This document shows positions 15,993 through 25,329 of a DNA stretch of 64,000 bases, piece after piece. The position numbers were made by a program, and so were the translations under genes. The DNA is from an uncultured bacterium (GTDB taxonomy: Bacteria > Vulcanimicrobiota > Xenobia > Xenobiales > Xenobiaceae): NCBI GenBank assembly GCA_934621605.1, contig CAKTUZ010000006.1, positions 44,380-108,379 of the forward strand, written 5' to 3'. Numbering within the stretch: position 1 is the first letter of the stretch; every line of letters starts with the position of its first letter. The notes under the pieces are model-generated. The model was not told the DNA's origin. It saw nothing but the letters and a program-made list of their open reading frames with translations, and ran no database searches.

Positions 15993-17231
15993 ATGTTTTT
16001 CCCCGACAGCAAAGGTTCTCTTTCTCAAAGTTTAGCCAGGGAAATAATTGACTGTATGGGGGAAAATGGTCAGCCTCCGGAATGTGGTTTGGAGTTTGTG
16101 ACCGTAGGGCTCGCTTCATATCTGGAAATTATAGAAAAAGAGTATTTGCAACGATTGTTGGGAAAGGCCGGCGGCTCGGCTTTTCGTTTGGTGCAGGGAA
16201 GTTATGGCGCCGGCAAGACCCACTTCTTGGGGTGCGTGCGTTCTATTGCGCAACGTTTGGGCTTTTTGACTTGCTCGGTGAATTTATCTCCGGCCGAGTG
16301 TCCTTACGAGGATGCTTTGCGTGTTTATAAGGCGGCTTTTAACAATATTGCTTTGCATTTGGAAAAACAGGCTGATGTTGACGGAAAAGAATGGGGCGGC
16401 CAGATAGTCGGTTTTACCAATATTTTGCGTTTAGTGGCCAATGGTCGGTTGCCTTGTACTTTTTCGGGGAAATTAGATGATGTGCCCGTAGAAAATTACA
16501 CTTTTAGGCGAGTTTGCCAGCGTTTTCTTTCTGCTTGTCGTTCTGGAAACGAGGAAGAAGAACTGGTTTTGGATCGTTGGTTAGCCGGAGATGCTGTTTT
16601 CGATAGGGATATTTTGCGCAATTTCGGAGTTTTTGATGATATTGCGTCTAATAACGCTTTTCCGGTTATGCGTTCCATGATAAGTATTTTGATCGCTTTG
16701 GGGTTTCCTGGGGTAATTTTTCTATTTGATGAAGTCGATATGCATATTTCCAGCGTGTCGCAGCGTCATTTGCAAGCTATTGGAGATAATTTGCGCCAGT
16801 TGATCGATTTATGTGCCAGCTCCAGATTGCCTAGAGTTATGTTCTTTTACGCTGTGCCGCCTGAATTTATGAGCTTAAATGTAACTTCTTATCCGGCCTT
16901 ACAACAGCGTTTAGAGCGTCCTTTGCATATGTCTAAGTCTAGTCCGCAATCTGTAGTCATTGATTTAGAGAGAGCTATGGAAGATGACGGCAGTTTTTTC
17001 AAAATTTTGGGGCAAAAATTGGCCGATGTTGCTGTTATTGCTTGGAATTGGCAAAATTTTGACATTAAGCGCTGTCAGGCTGATTTAAAAACTTTTGTCA
17101 ATTTTATGTTAGAACATGTTTTTACGGGCGGATATCGCATGTTTGTTAAGTTCTGGATTGCTCTTTTACATAATTGGTATGAAAACGGACAGCAACCCCT
17201 CGATGAAGATATGTTACAGAGGATGCTTTAA
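15993..17231 (+). CDS. Cassette gene 5: BrxD/SngB-like P-loop ATPase
   Basis: This 412-residue ATPase is paralogous to cassette gene 3. Shared landmarks, in order, are LEFVTVGL, GSAFRLVQGSYGAGKT (Walker A at 69-76), GVIFLFDEVDMH (Walker B), VMFFYAVPPEFM and YPALQQRLERPL. The order and spacing match gene 3 closely, indicating duplication within the cassette. It starts at ATG 15993 with a clear AGGAG and lies 43 bases after gene 4, the largest gap in the cassette. The helicase follows 11 bases later. The function is presumed to be that of BrxD-type proteins, whose exact biochemical role is not settled. Confidence 0.85.
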   Translation: MFFPDSKGSLSQSLAREIIDCMGENGQPPECGLEFVTVGLASYLEIIEKEYLQRLLGKAGGSAFRLVQGSYGAGKTHFLGCVRSIAQRLGFLTCSVNLSPAECPYEDALRVYKAAFNNIALHLEKQADVDGKEWGGQIVGFTNILRLVANGRLPCTFSGKLDDVPVENYTFRRVCQRFLSACRSGNEEEELVLDRWLAGDAVFDRDILRNFGVFDDIASNNAFPVMRSMISILIALGFPGVIFLFDEVDMHISSVSQRHLQAIGDNLRQLIDLCASSRLPRVMFFYAVPPEFMSLNVTSYPALQQRLERPLHMSKSSPQSVVIDLERAMEDDGSFFKILGQKLADVAVIAWNWQNFDIKRCQADLKTFVNFMLEHVFTGGYRMFVKFWIALLHNWYENGQQPLDEDMLQRML

Positions 17232-17242
17232 TAAGCTGTGCG

Positions 17243-19441
17243 TTGAGTGAAAAAATAATAATGGATTCTGCTGCTTTATATAGAGTCAAGTGTCGCCGTA
17301 TGCTCGAACGTCTCAGCCGAGTTAGAGGCGCTTTTTACGGCAGTTTTTATAAGCCCCGTCAAATTCAATTTGACGCTATTGAGCCTATTATGCAAGGGCG
17401 CAATGTTGTGCTCAGTTCGTGTACGGCTTCTGGTAAAACTGAGGCTTATCTGGCGCCTTTAACCGAACGTTGGTTGGAACCTATGCGTGCTGGCAAATTG
17501 TGTCTTTTAATTATTTGCCCTACAAGAGCTTTGGCCAATGATTTGGTTAAGCGGATTTCTGTGCCTTTAAGTCGCTGTTCGATTAGCGTTTTGTTGCGTA
17601 CTGGCGATCATCCTAATCCTCTTAAGGATAAAAAAGTTGGCGTTTTGGTAACTACGTTGGAATCTTTGGATTCTCTGTTGTGTCGTTGGGCTGTACAACT
17701 TCTCGATGTGAAGGCTGTAGTTTTTGAAGAATTGCACGTGGCTGAAGGAACGGCACGAGGAGATCAGTTGTCCGTTTTGGCTGAGCGCTTGGATGTTTTG
17801 CTGCATTGTGCTAAAGCCACTCAGATCGCCGGTACTTTAGGAAATTTGGGGCTGAGTTTGCAGCGGTTAGCAGTAACGGCTACGCCCGGTAATGCCGAAG
17901 TTATCAATCAAAAATATTTGGCCGGTCAGGCTGTTGTGGTAGAAAATAAACAGGGCGTTAATTTTGAAGTTGATTACTGTCGCCCCTATGATGAAGATAC
18001 CATTAGCTCTACTGACGCTAAGCAAGCCAGAGCTATAGCTTTTTTGCGCTCTTGTATAAAGTATTGTCGTCAAAATGATTGTCAAAAAATGTTGGTCTTT
18101 GTTAAGTCGCGAGCTGAGGCCGAACTTTTGGCCTCATCAAAAGGTTATATCTCCGATAATCCTTTCGGCAATGCTGTTTTCTCCCATCATAGTAGTTTAG
18201 GTACCGAACAGCGCGAGAAAGTGGAGAAAAATTTTGCTGCTTATCAGAAGGCCATTTGCTTTGCTACGTCTACTTTAGAAGTCGGTATCGATATCGGTGA
18301 TGTGGATGCTGTGGCTTTAACCGCACCTCCAATGGATGTAAATGCTTTTTTGCAGCGGGTTGGTCGCAGTGGCAGACGTGGACAAACTCCGAAAGTACTT
18401 TGCCTTTATGAAACCAATTTTGAAAAAGCTCAATATGAACATTTGGTGGGAGCTGCCCAAGTTGGGACACTTTTCAGCGATCATCCTCCTTTTTTAAGTT
18501 CGGTATTGATTCAGCAATCAGCCTCTCTGGTATGTCAGAGTGCAGCTGATATGATTAGTAAGTCTTCTTTGCACAATCGCTTGCCTGCTTATTTGCGCCA
18601 AGTTTATACTGAGGACGTATGTGAAAAAATTCTCCAGGGAGCTATGCACAATGATTTACTAAAAGTTCGTCGTCAGGGTGGTTATTCGCGCTCTGAAAAA
18701 TTAAAAGAAGCCTTTGAAAAGGGAGAAATCCACCATAATATTTCACGCACCGTGGCCGGTCGTGGTAAGATAAGCGTTATTGATAAGGCGAGTAATCGCA
18801 TAATCGGTACTCTTTCCGGGAATAGTACCTTGTTGGTTGGCGATTTCTTTTATTTTAGCGGTACTAGTTATAGGGTAATTAGCGGCCCAAAAGACGGAAA
18901 AATTATGGTCTGCCCAGATCGCAATGTCGATCATTCCAAGTTGCGCCGTTGTGATTTTGAAGCTTCTGGACTGCCCAAAGTTTCAGAAATTTGGACGGCT
19001 GATTTCGCCAAATTTTTGGCTATACCCACCGATTGCTCTTGTTATACTCTATACGGGGCCGATTTGCTCGTATGTTCCCATTTTATGGGTACGGTGGGAG
19101 GAGTGTTTCTAAAGGTTTTTTTGGATTATTTAGGTTATTCCGATTCTAAGGCTAACGCTTATGTGATTATGTGTTCTAGTTTAGAAGAAGTTAAAGCTTT
19201 GGCTATGAGTTCGGGCGCTTTGCAAATGATTATTAGGCAAAATATTGAGAGTTTAGCGCAGAAATTAGATTTAGGCCCTTGGAGCTCGTGCCTTCCCGAT
19301 GAACTTTTGGAAAAAGAGGTTTTGAAAGTGGCCGAACATATTCATCTCTTTGAGCATATGCGTCAGTTTGATAATTTTATCCCCGCCGAGGCCACTCAGT
19401 CTGTGTGGCTGTGCGGGGCTGCGGAAATCTCTGCTTCTTAG
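17243..19441 (+). CDS. Cassette gene 6: Lhr/BrxHI/SngC-like superfamily 2 helicase
   Basis: This 732-residue SF2 helicase has all motifs. Motif I is SSCTASGKTE (58-67), Ia is CPTRALAND, and Ib is TTLESLDS. Motif II is FEELH (161-165), III is VTATPGN (211-217), IV is MLVFVKSRAEAE, V is ATSTLEVGIDIG, and VI is QRVGRSGRRG. The domain order and long C-terminal region resemble the Lhr-like helicases BrxHI and SngC. Motif II has Glu-Glu-Leu-His instead of the usual Asp-Glu-x-His. It is the last gene of the cassette and is followed by 126 bases before glgA. The start is TTG at 17243, or ATG at 17261 (six residues shorter); neither has a strong ribosome binding site. Confidence 0.9.
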   Translation: MSEKIIMDSAALYRVKCRRMLERLSRVRGAFYGSFYKPRQIQFDAIEPIMQGRNVVLSSCTASGKTEAYLAPLTERWLEPMRAGKLCLLIICPTRALANDLVKRISVPLSRCSISVLLRTGDHPNPLKDKKVGVLVTTLESLDSLLCRWAVQLLDVKAVVFEELHVAEGTARGDQLSVLAERLDVLLHCAKATQIAGTLGNLGLSLQRLAVTATPGNAEVINQKYLAGQAVVVENKQGVNFEVDYCRPYDEDTISSTDAKQARAIAFLRSCIKYCRQNDCQKMLVFVKSRAEAELLASSKGYISDNPFGNAVFSHHSSLGTEQREKVEKNFAAYQKAICFATSTLEVGIDIGDVDAVALTAPPMDVNAFLQRVGRSGRRGQTPKVLCLYETNFEKAQYEHLVGAAQVGTLFSDHPPFLSSVLIQQSASLVCQSAADMISKSSLHNRLPAYLRQVYTEDVCEKILQGAMHNDLLKVRRQGGYSRSEKLKEAFEKGEIHHNISRTVAGRGKISVIDKASNRIIGTLSGNSTLLVGDFFYFSGTSYRVISGPKDGKIMVCPDRNVDHSKLRRCDFEASGLPKVSEIWTADFAKFLAIPTDCSCYTLYGADLLVCSHFMGTVGGVFLKVFLDYLGYSDSKANAYVIMCSSLEEVKALAMSSGALQMIIRQNIESLAQKLDLGPWSSCLPDELLEKEVLKVAEHIHLFEHMRQFDNFIPAEATQSVWLCGAAEISAS

Positions 19442-19567
19442 TTAGGAAACTATGACACGTTCTCAGTGAAAGATGCTTAGTGGCAGGACAAAGAAGCAAA
19501 GGGACAAAACTAAAGCAACATCTGTTTTATCACGTTTGGCGTCTTTGGGACTGCTGCGAGGTTTGAA

Positions 19568-20950
19568 GTGAAGATTCTGTTTTTGGCCGCCGAGGCCGTT
19601 CCTTACGTAAAAGTTGGCGGGTTGGGTGATGTCGCCGGTGCTTTACCCAAGGCTCTGCGCGATTTAGGGCATGATGTGCGCCTTATGATGCCGCGTTACG
19701 GTTTATTGGATCCTCAGAAACTCGGTTTGTGCAAGTGTTTGGATAACTTTGACGTGAGAATGGACTGGCGCGTAGAACAGTGTCAGTTGTGGGTTAGCAA
19801 AACAAAAGATTATTTTATTGAAAATCAGTATTTCTTTGGCTCACGTTTCCAAGTTTACGGTTGTGGCGATGAAATAGAACAATTTGTACTTTTCTGTCGA
19901 GCCGCTTTGGAGGCTTGCCGTTTGGAAGGTTGGCAGCCTGATATAATTCATGCTCATGATTGGCATACCGCTGCAGCTATTCGTTTGGCCTGGGCTGCCG
20001 AAAATCGGCCAGGTCTAGTTTTTACCATTCATAATATGGCTCATCAAGGCAATCAGCGTCCCGACGGCTGGCCACTTTTGGGAGTTTATGACGGGCGCGG
20101 ATCGATGAATTTGATGGAACAGGCTATTTGGTGTGCGGATAAGGTTACGACTGTAAGTCCGAATTATGCCAAAGAAATTTGTACTCCTCAATATGGTTTT
20201 GGTTTAGATGGTCTGTTGCGCACCAAAGGTACCGATTTAGTGGGTATAGTAAATGGCATAGATGTGGCCAGCTATGATCCCTCGGTCGATCTCAAGATTT
20301 GCGCTCGCTATAAAGCCGGAGAATTTAACGGTAAGCGTCTTTGTAAGCGCGATATCTTGCGTGAGTACGGTTTGACTGATGAAGAGGCTCCTTTAGTAGG
20401 TATTGTTTCCCGTCTGGATTTCCAAAAAGGTATCGATCTTGTGCTGCGGTCTATTGATGATATTATCCACTATTCGGATTTGCGGGTCATTATTTTGGGT
20501 AGTGGCAATCACGACCTTGAAGAGGGGGTAAGATATGCTGTAGCCAGACACCCTGGACGAGTGGGAGGATATATCGGTTTCGATCCTATCAGAGCTCGTA
20601 AAATTTATGCCGGTTGTGATATGTTCCTTATGCCCAGCCTTTTCGAGCCTTGCGGTTTAAGTCAGATGATTGCTATGCGCTATGGTACCTTGCCTATTGC
20701 CAGAGAGACCGGTGGTTTGGCTGATACTATTAAGGATAATTATTACGGAGACGGCACCGGGTATTTGTTCCGCCAATATACTTGTGACGATATGTTGACT
20801 GCTTTCGGACGCGCTTTGGAGCATTATTTATATCGTCCCGAGCTTTGGTATCGTACGCAAATTCGGGCTATGAATACCGACTTTAGTTGGAAGAAGTCGG
20901 CTAAAGCCTACGAAGAACTTTATAAATCGGCTTATACCCATAAAGAATAA
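19568..20950 (+). CDS. glgA: Glycogen synthase (ADP-glucose type)
   Basis: This 460-residue GT5 glycosyltransferase adds glucose from ADP-glucose to the non-reducing end of alpha-1,4-glucan. The N-terminal KVGGLGDVAGALP is the ADP-glucose-binding signature (lysine 15). The central HDWHT motif and the C-terminal MPSLFEPCGL followed by ETGGLADTI are typical. Length is normal. The start is GTG at 19568. No other glycogen gene is adjacent; upstream lies the helicase cassette and downstream a PilT ATPase, so it is probably a single-gene unit or read through from upstream. Confidence 0.95.
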   Translation: MKILFLAAEAVPYVKVGGLGDVAGALPKALRDLGHDVRLMMPRYGLLDPQKLGLCKCLDNFDVRMDWRVEQCQLWVSKTKDYFIENQYFFGSRFQVYGCGDEIEQFVLFCRAALEACRLEGWQPDIIHAHDWHTAAAIRLAWAAENRPGLVFTIHNMAHQGNQRPDGWPLLGVYDGRGSMNLMEQAIWCADKVTTVSPNYAKEICTPQYGFGLDGLLRTKGTDLVGIVNGIDVASYDPSVDLKICARYKAGEFNGKRLCKRDILREYGLTDEEAPLVGIVSRLDFQKGIDLVLRSIDDIIHYSDLRVIILGSGNHDLEEGVRYAVARHPGRVGGYIGFDPIRARKIYAGCDMFLMPSLFEPCGLSQMIAMRYGTLPIARETGGLADTIKDNYYGDGTGYLFRQYTCDDMLTAFGRALEHYLYRPELWYRTQIRAMNTDFSWKKSAKAYEELYKSAYTHKE

Positions 20951-21135
20951 ACCTTATTTTTGGGTTACTGTCGACTTATTTGGTTGATAAGTTTACTGGA
21001 AATCGGTATTGTGGTTGGAGCTAGTCGTATATCCCCAGGGTACGGTTTAGCTCAGAATAGCCTAGAGTACGGTTGCATTATCAAAATGTTTCTGTCGAAG
21101 TCGCCTGGGCAAAACGTCAAAGAAAGGGCTCAATT

Positions 21136-22278
21136 ATGACTATGAATTCAGCGGCTCCTGTTGGCAATGCCAATCGCCGTCCTCCGGCTATAGATACAGA
21201 TGCTTTGTTGCGCTGCGCTGCCGGTATGCAGGCTTCTGATGTACATCTGAAGGCTGGTATTCCGCCTATGGTGCGTTTGTACGGCGAATTGGTGCCTATG
21301 CCGGGATTTTCCGTTTTGAGCGCTCTTGACGTTCGCGATGTCGTTACTTCTTTTTTGGATGATAAGAGGCGTAAAGAATGGGAGCTCAGTTTGGAACTTG
21401 ACACGGCGGTAGATGTGTCTGGAGTTGGTCGCTTTCGTTTAAATGCTTATTTTGACCGTTTAGGCCCGGCGGCGGCTTTGCGCTTAATTCCTTCTCATAT
21501 TCCCAGTTTTGACGAAATCGGTTTAGATATTAACCTCAAAGACAAACTTTTGCCAAGCTCCGGTTTGGTTTTGGTTACGGGAGCTACTGGAGTGGGAAAA
21601 TCAACTACATTAGCTACCCTTTTGGATACGGTACTTAAAGAGCGGGCTGTTCATGTCTTAACTTTGGAAGCTCCTATAGAATTTATTTTGGAACCTCATC
21701 GCGGTATGGTCAGTCAGCGTGAAGTCGGTAAGCATACTAACTCTTTTGAAATTGCTTGCAGCAGCGGTTTGCGTCAAGATCCCGACGTCATTATGATTGG
21801 GGAGTTGCGTGACGCTGCTTCCATAGAAATGGCTCTGACTATTGCCGAAACTGGCCATTTGGTGTTGGCTAGTTTGCACAGTCCCGATGCTACTGGTACC
21901 ATTGAGCGCATTTTGGGAGCAATTCCCGCTGAGAGGCAGCCTCAGGCGCGTACTCAGTTGGCCAGTTGCTTGAAAGCTATTATCTCTCAAAAGCTTATCT
22001 CCCGCACCGATCACAACGGACGTATTGCGGCTCGCGAAATTATGCTCAGTGTTCCGGCTATTTCTGCTCTTATTCGCGACGGTAAAGTGCATCAGGTGTA
22101 CTCTACTATTGAGATGAACGGTGAATTGGGCATGTGCACTATGGAATACTCTTTAAGCCGCTTAATTGAGGCTGGTTTAATCAGTTACGATGACGCTTTA
22201 ACCAGTGCAGGCCGACCCGATAACTTGCGTCCTTTTGCTGATGAGAACTTAAAGGGTAGAAAGAAGCGTACTCGTTAA
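21136..22278 (+). CDS. pilT: PilT-type retraction ATPase
   Basis: This is a 380-residue secretion-superfamily ATPase. The N-terminal domain contains ASDVHLKAGIPP, typical of PilT. Walker A is TGATGVGKSTT, the Asp box is DPDVIMIGELRD, and the His box is TGHLVLASLHSPDATGTIER. PilT depolymerises type IV pili for twitching motility or DNA uptake. No other pilus gene is within the window. The ATG at 21136 is chosen because the family N-terminus begins there; a longer frame from 21073 adds only unrelated sequence. A terminator follows. Confidence 0.93.
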   Translation: MTMNSAAPVGNANRRPPAIDTDALLRCAAGMQASDVHLKAGIPPMVRLYGELVPMPGFSVLSALDVRDVVTSFLDDKRRKEWELSLELDTAVDVSGVGRFRLNAYFDRLGPAAALRLIPSHIPSFDEIGLDINLKDKLLPSSGLVLVTGATGVGKSTTLATLLDTVLKERAVHVLTLEAPIEFILEPHRGMVSQREVGKHTNSFEIACSSGLRQDPDVIMIGELRDAASIEMALTIAETGHLVLASLHSPDATGTIERILGAIPAERQPQARTQLASCLKAIISQKLISRTDHNGRIAAREIMLSVPAISALIRDGKVHQVYSTIEMNGELGMCTMEYSLSRLIEAGLISYDDALTSAGRPDNLRPFADENLKGRKKRTR

Positions 22279-22299
22279 TAAATTCTAATTTAATTTTAA

Positions 22300-22331
22300 G
22301 ACGCTTGGTCGGGCAACGCGTCCTTTTTTTT
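22300..22331 (+). terminator. Terminator after pilT
   Basis: GACGC (22300-22304) pairs with GCGTC (22318-22322), followed by C and eight T. Confidence 0.75.
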
Positions 22332-22348
22332 CTTCATAGGAGGCGATT

Positions 22349-24073
22349 ATGAGCAAATACGCTTGGACAAAAAAAATTATCTGTGTCGGTTTGGCTCTTT
22401 CTTGTTGTTTGTGGGCTGAGGTTGTTCAAGCTTCTCCTGCAGAAGTCGAAGCCGCTTCCCATAATACTGTTTGTGTTCAGCCTGGCATTACACAATCACC
22501 CGAACTTTTAATGGCAGCCAAGAAAAGCGGTCGATTAAAAAACTGGCAGATAGGTGCTTCCGAGCGTAAATTAAAACAGGGAGTGCCGGTACAAAAGCGC
22601 ATGCTTACTATTTTGCATGTAAATGACGTACATGGCAGCGTCGATCCTGGTATCGATCCTAAAATTGATGAACACTCAAAAGTAGGCGGCTTAGCTTGGT
22701 TAGCTTCTCTGATTAAGCAAATTAGAGCCCAAGATCCTAAAGCGACTTTGCTTCTTAACGGTGGCGATTTAGCTGAAGGTAGCATGCTCTCTTATATGAG
22801 TCGTGGTGTGGGTTATTGCAAAGCTTTGCATAGTTTAAAGTTTGATGGAGTGGCTTTAGGTAACCACGATTTTGCCTGGGGACAGGAAGCATTGGCTGAG
22901 ATGCTCAAAGCCTTAGATTCGCCAGTTTTGGCCGCAAATATTCAATATTTGTCTAGCGGTATGCCTCTTAAAGGGGCTCAGCCTTATCGTATTATTGAAG
23001 TTGAAGGTGTCAAAGTTGGTATTTTAGGTTTGGATACTCCTGATATAAAACACTTTATTGCTCAGAACAAACTTAACGATTTGGTATTTCGCAAATCAGC
23101 CAAAGCGGTTAAATATTACTTGCCTATTATGCGTGAAGCTGGGGCCGATTTGGTGATCGTTCTCTCCCACATAGGATATGAAAATGATTTGAAGCTGGCC
23201 AATAAAGTGTCCGGTATAGATATTATAGTAGGTGGTCATTCTCATACCGTTTTGCCTAAAGGTCAAATGGTTGGTAAAACTTTGGTTACTCAAGCTGGTT
23301 TTGCTGCCAAATACTTAGGAGAAATTAAGTTAAACTTGGAGGGGCAGCCGGGCAATTGGCGTTTGGTTGAAGCTAAAGCGAAACTTATTCCGGTAATTTG
23401 CGATCAGATTAAACCAGATCCCGAGGTAGAAAAAATTTTGAAGCCCTATCGCCAAGAAGCTGATCGCCTCGGTAAGCAAATTGTGGCTCACACTACCGAA
23501 GAGGTACTTTTTGCTCATCGCCAGGCGGCTAAATTAAATCAGATCCACGCTGATTCTATTTTAGAAGCTGCCCGCATCAGGAAGGATACTCAAAAGGGAT
23601 TTGATTCTCCCGGGCAGGAAAAGCCACTCTTTGGTATTTGCAATTCGCGCTCTTTGCGTGGCAGTTTGCCTGCTGGTAAGGTCAGTTATCGCGATGTCTA
23701 TTCAGCTTTGCCTTTTACCGAGGAAAATTATGTCACTATGAAAGTTACTGGCCAGATGGTTTTAGATGAAATTGAAGATGATCTGCGCGACAAAGCGACC
23801 GAATTGGCTGTACCTTGTAATTTACAATATAGTTACGATCCCCAACGTCCCGAAGGCAACCGTATAGTAAATATCAGTTGGGGCAACGGCCAGAAGCTCG
23901 ATCCTCAAGCTGAGTATGTAATTGTCAGCAATGAAACTATGTCTCGTAAAGCCGCTTTTAAAAATGCTAAGGATAAACGCGTGTTGGGGCCAGTACAGCC
24001 ACTTTTCTTTGAGGCCGTCAAAAAATTATCACCTTTAAGTAATAATGCCGACGACAGGGTAAAGCGTCTCTAA
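22349..24073 (+). CDS. Exported 5'-nucleotidase / UshA-family phosphohydrolase
   Basis: This 574-residue exported metallophosphatase begins with a signal peptide (residues 1-28, LALSCCLWAEVVQA, cleavage near QAS). The N-terminal catalytic domain has the two-metal motifs HVNDVHG, NGGDL, GNHDFAWG, LSHIGY and GGHSHT. The C-terminal domain, which binds nucleotide in the family, includes LPFTEENYVTMKVTG. Likely substrates are extracellular nucleotides or related phosphate esters, for phosphate and nucleoside scavenging. AGGAGG lies six bases before the ATG, and a terminator upstream separates it from pilT. Confidence 0.93.
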   Translation: MSKYAWTKKIICVGLALSCCLWAEVVQASPAEVEAASHNTVCVQPGITQSPELLMAAKKSGRLKNWQIGASERKLKQGVPVQKRMLTILHVNDVHGSVDPGIDPKIDEHSKVGGLAWLASLIKQIRAQDPKATLLLNGGDLAEGSMLSYMSRGVGYCKALHSLKFDGVALGNHDFAWGQEALAEMLKALDSPVLAANIQYLSSGMPLKGAQPYRIIEVEGVKVGILGLDTPDIKHFIAQNKLNDLVFRKSAKAVKYYLPIMREAGADLVIVLSHIGYENDLKLANKVSGIDIIVGGHSHTVLPKGQMVGKTLVTQAGFAAKYLGEIKLNLEGQPGNWRLVEAKAKLIPVICDQIKPDPEVEKILKPYRQEADRLGKQIVAHTTEEVLFAHRQAAKLNQIHADSILEAARIRKDTQKGFDSPGQEKPLFGICNSRSLRGSLPAGKVSYRDVYSALPFTEENYVTMKVTGQMVLDEIEDDLRDKATELAVPCNLQYSYDPQRPEGNRIVNISWGNGQKLDPQAEYVIVSNETMSRKAAFKNAKDKRVLGPVQPLFFEAVKKLSPLSNNADDRVKRL

Positions 24074-24255
24074 TTCTCTCTTTTTTAGCTCTTAGTGCCT
24101 TAACAAAGCCTAAAAAGCAGGAGAAAAATATGCCGAGCGCAAATAAATAACCGTTTCCGCGCTCTGTAATTAATGCGGAATAGATTCGCTCCGGCGTACC
24201 GTCTTTGCGGTTTTGTCAATAGGGTCGGTTCGTTGGGGATAGGAAGGTTTTGTTC

Positions 24256-25218
24256 ATGAAAATCCTGTTAGCTGATAAAATCAATCCCGTTGCTATTGAA
24301 GCTTTTAAAGCCATTGAAGGTGCCGAGGTTATTAACAATCCTTCTCTCACCGCCGATGAGTTGCCTGAACATATTGCCGGTATTGACGTATTAGTCGTTC
24401 GTTCAACTAAAGTAACTAAGGCCACTTTCGAGGCTGCTGATAAACTGGGATTAGTAATTAGAGCTGGCAGTGGTGTCAACACTATCGATGTCGCTTGCGC
24501 CACCGAACATAATGTGCGCGTAGTAAATTGCCCCGGCAAGAACTCTGTAGCCGTAGCTGAGTTGGCCATGGGCTTGATCCTTTCCTTAGAGCGTCGTATT
24601 CCCGATTGTGTAGCTCAACTTCGCGCCGGTAAATGGAATAAAAAGGAGTTCGGTAAGGCTCAGGGACTTAAGGGCAAGACCGTAGGTTTAATTGGTACCG
24701 GTATGATCGGCAAGGAGCTCATTAAGCGTCTGCGCGGTTTCGATGTGAATATTTGTGCTTTTGATGTACGTTTAACTCCCGAAGTCGCTGAAGAGCTTGG
24801 CGTTGAGCGCTGTGAGACTTTGCTCGATTTGGCCTCTAAGGCTGATATCGTTTCTATTCACGTTCCCTTGCTCGATTCTACTCGCAAGATGGTCGGTGAA
24901 GAGTTCTTAGAGGCTATGAAGCCAGGTGCTATCTTGATTAACACCTCCCGTGCTGACATTGTCGATAATGATGCTCTTTTGAAAGCTTTGGATGAGAAGG
25001 GACTGCGTTGTGGCTTAGACGTATTGCCCAATGAGCCCGGCACAGCCGTAGCCGAGTTCGATTGCGCTTTGGCTAAGCATCCCAATTGTTATGCCTCTCA
25101 TCATATCGGTGCTTCTACTGAGCAGTCTGAGTTGGCTACCGGTTTGGAAGCTGCCCGTTTGGCTAAAATTTACGCCGAAGGAAAAGAACCTGTTCCTAAT
25201 TGCGTAAATCCTGCCTAA
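24256..25218 (+). CDS. serA: D-3-phosphoglycerate dehydrogenase, short form
   Basis: This 320-residue NAD-dependent D-2-hydroxyacid dehydrogenase most likely catalyses the first step of serine synthesis. It has the sequence VIRAGSGVNTID, the NAD-binding GLIGTGMIGKELIK, the catalytic arginine in NTSRADIVD, and the catalytic histidine in SHHIGAST. It lacks the C-terminal ACT regulatory domain of longer SerA forms, so serine feedback by that route is unlikely. The ATG at 24256 is chosen over TTG 24250 because AGGAAGG lies eight bases before it. Another 2-hydroxyacid specificity cannot be excluded. Confidence 0.88.
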   Translation: MKILLADKINPVAIEAFKAIEGAEVINNPSLTADELPEHIAGIDVLVVRSTKVTKATFEAADKLGLVIRAGSGVNTIDVACATEHNVRVVNCPGKNSVAVAELAMGLILSLERRIPDCVAQLRAGKWNKKEFGKAQGLKGKTVGLIGTGMIGKELIKRLRGFDVNICAFDVRLTPEVAEELGVERCETLLDLASKADIVSIHVPLLDSTRKMVGEEFLEAMKPGAILINTSRADIVDNDALLKALDEKGLRCGLDVLPNEPGTAVAEFDCALAKHPNCYASHHIGASTEQSELATGLEAARLAKIYAEGKEPVPNCVNPA

Positions 25219-25329
25219 TTTTAGTCGTCTGTAGTTAACAATTCTGATTAACTGTTGCGGAATTAGTGCGGAGTCTCGTTCTCTTCCGGTTTGTTTTACC
25301 TCAAACCGGGGGAGGATTGCGGGCTCCGT

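Noticed and set aside
24130..24150. A seven-codon open frame with an AGGAG-like site upstream of serA, considered as a leader peptide.
   Set aside because: No attenuator hairpin pair or run of serine codons follows, so it is most likely chance.
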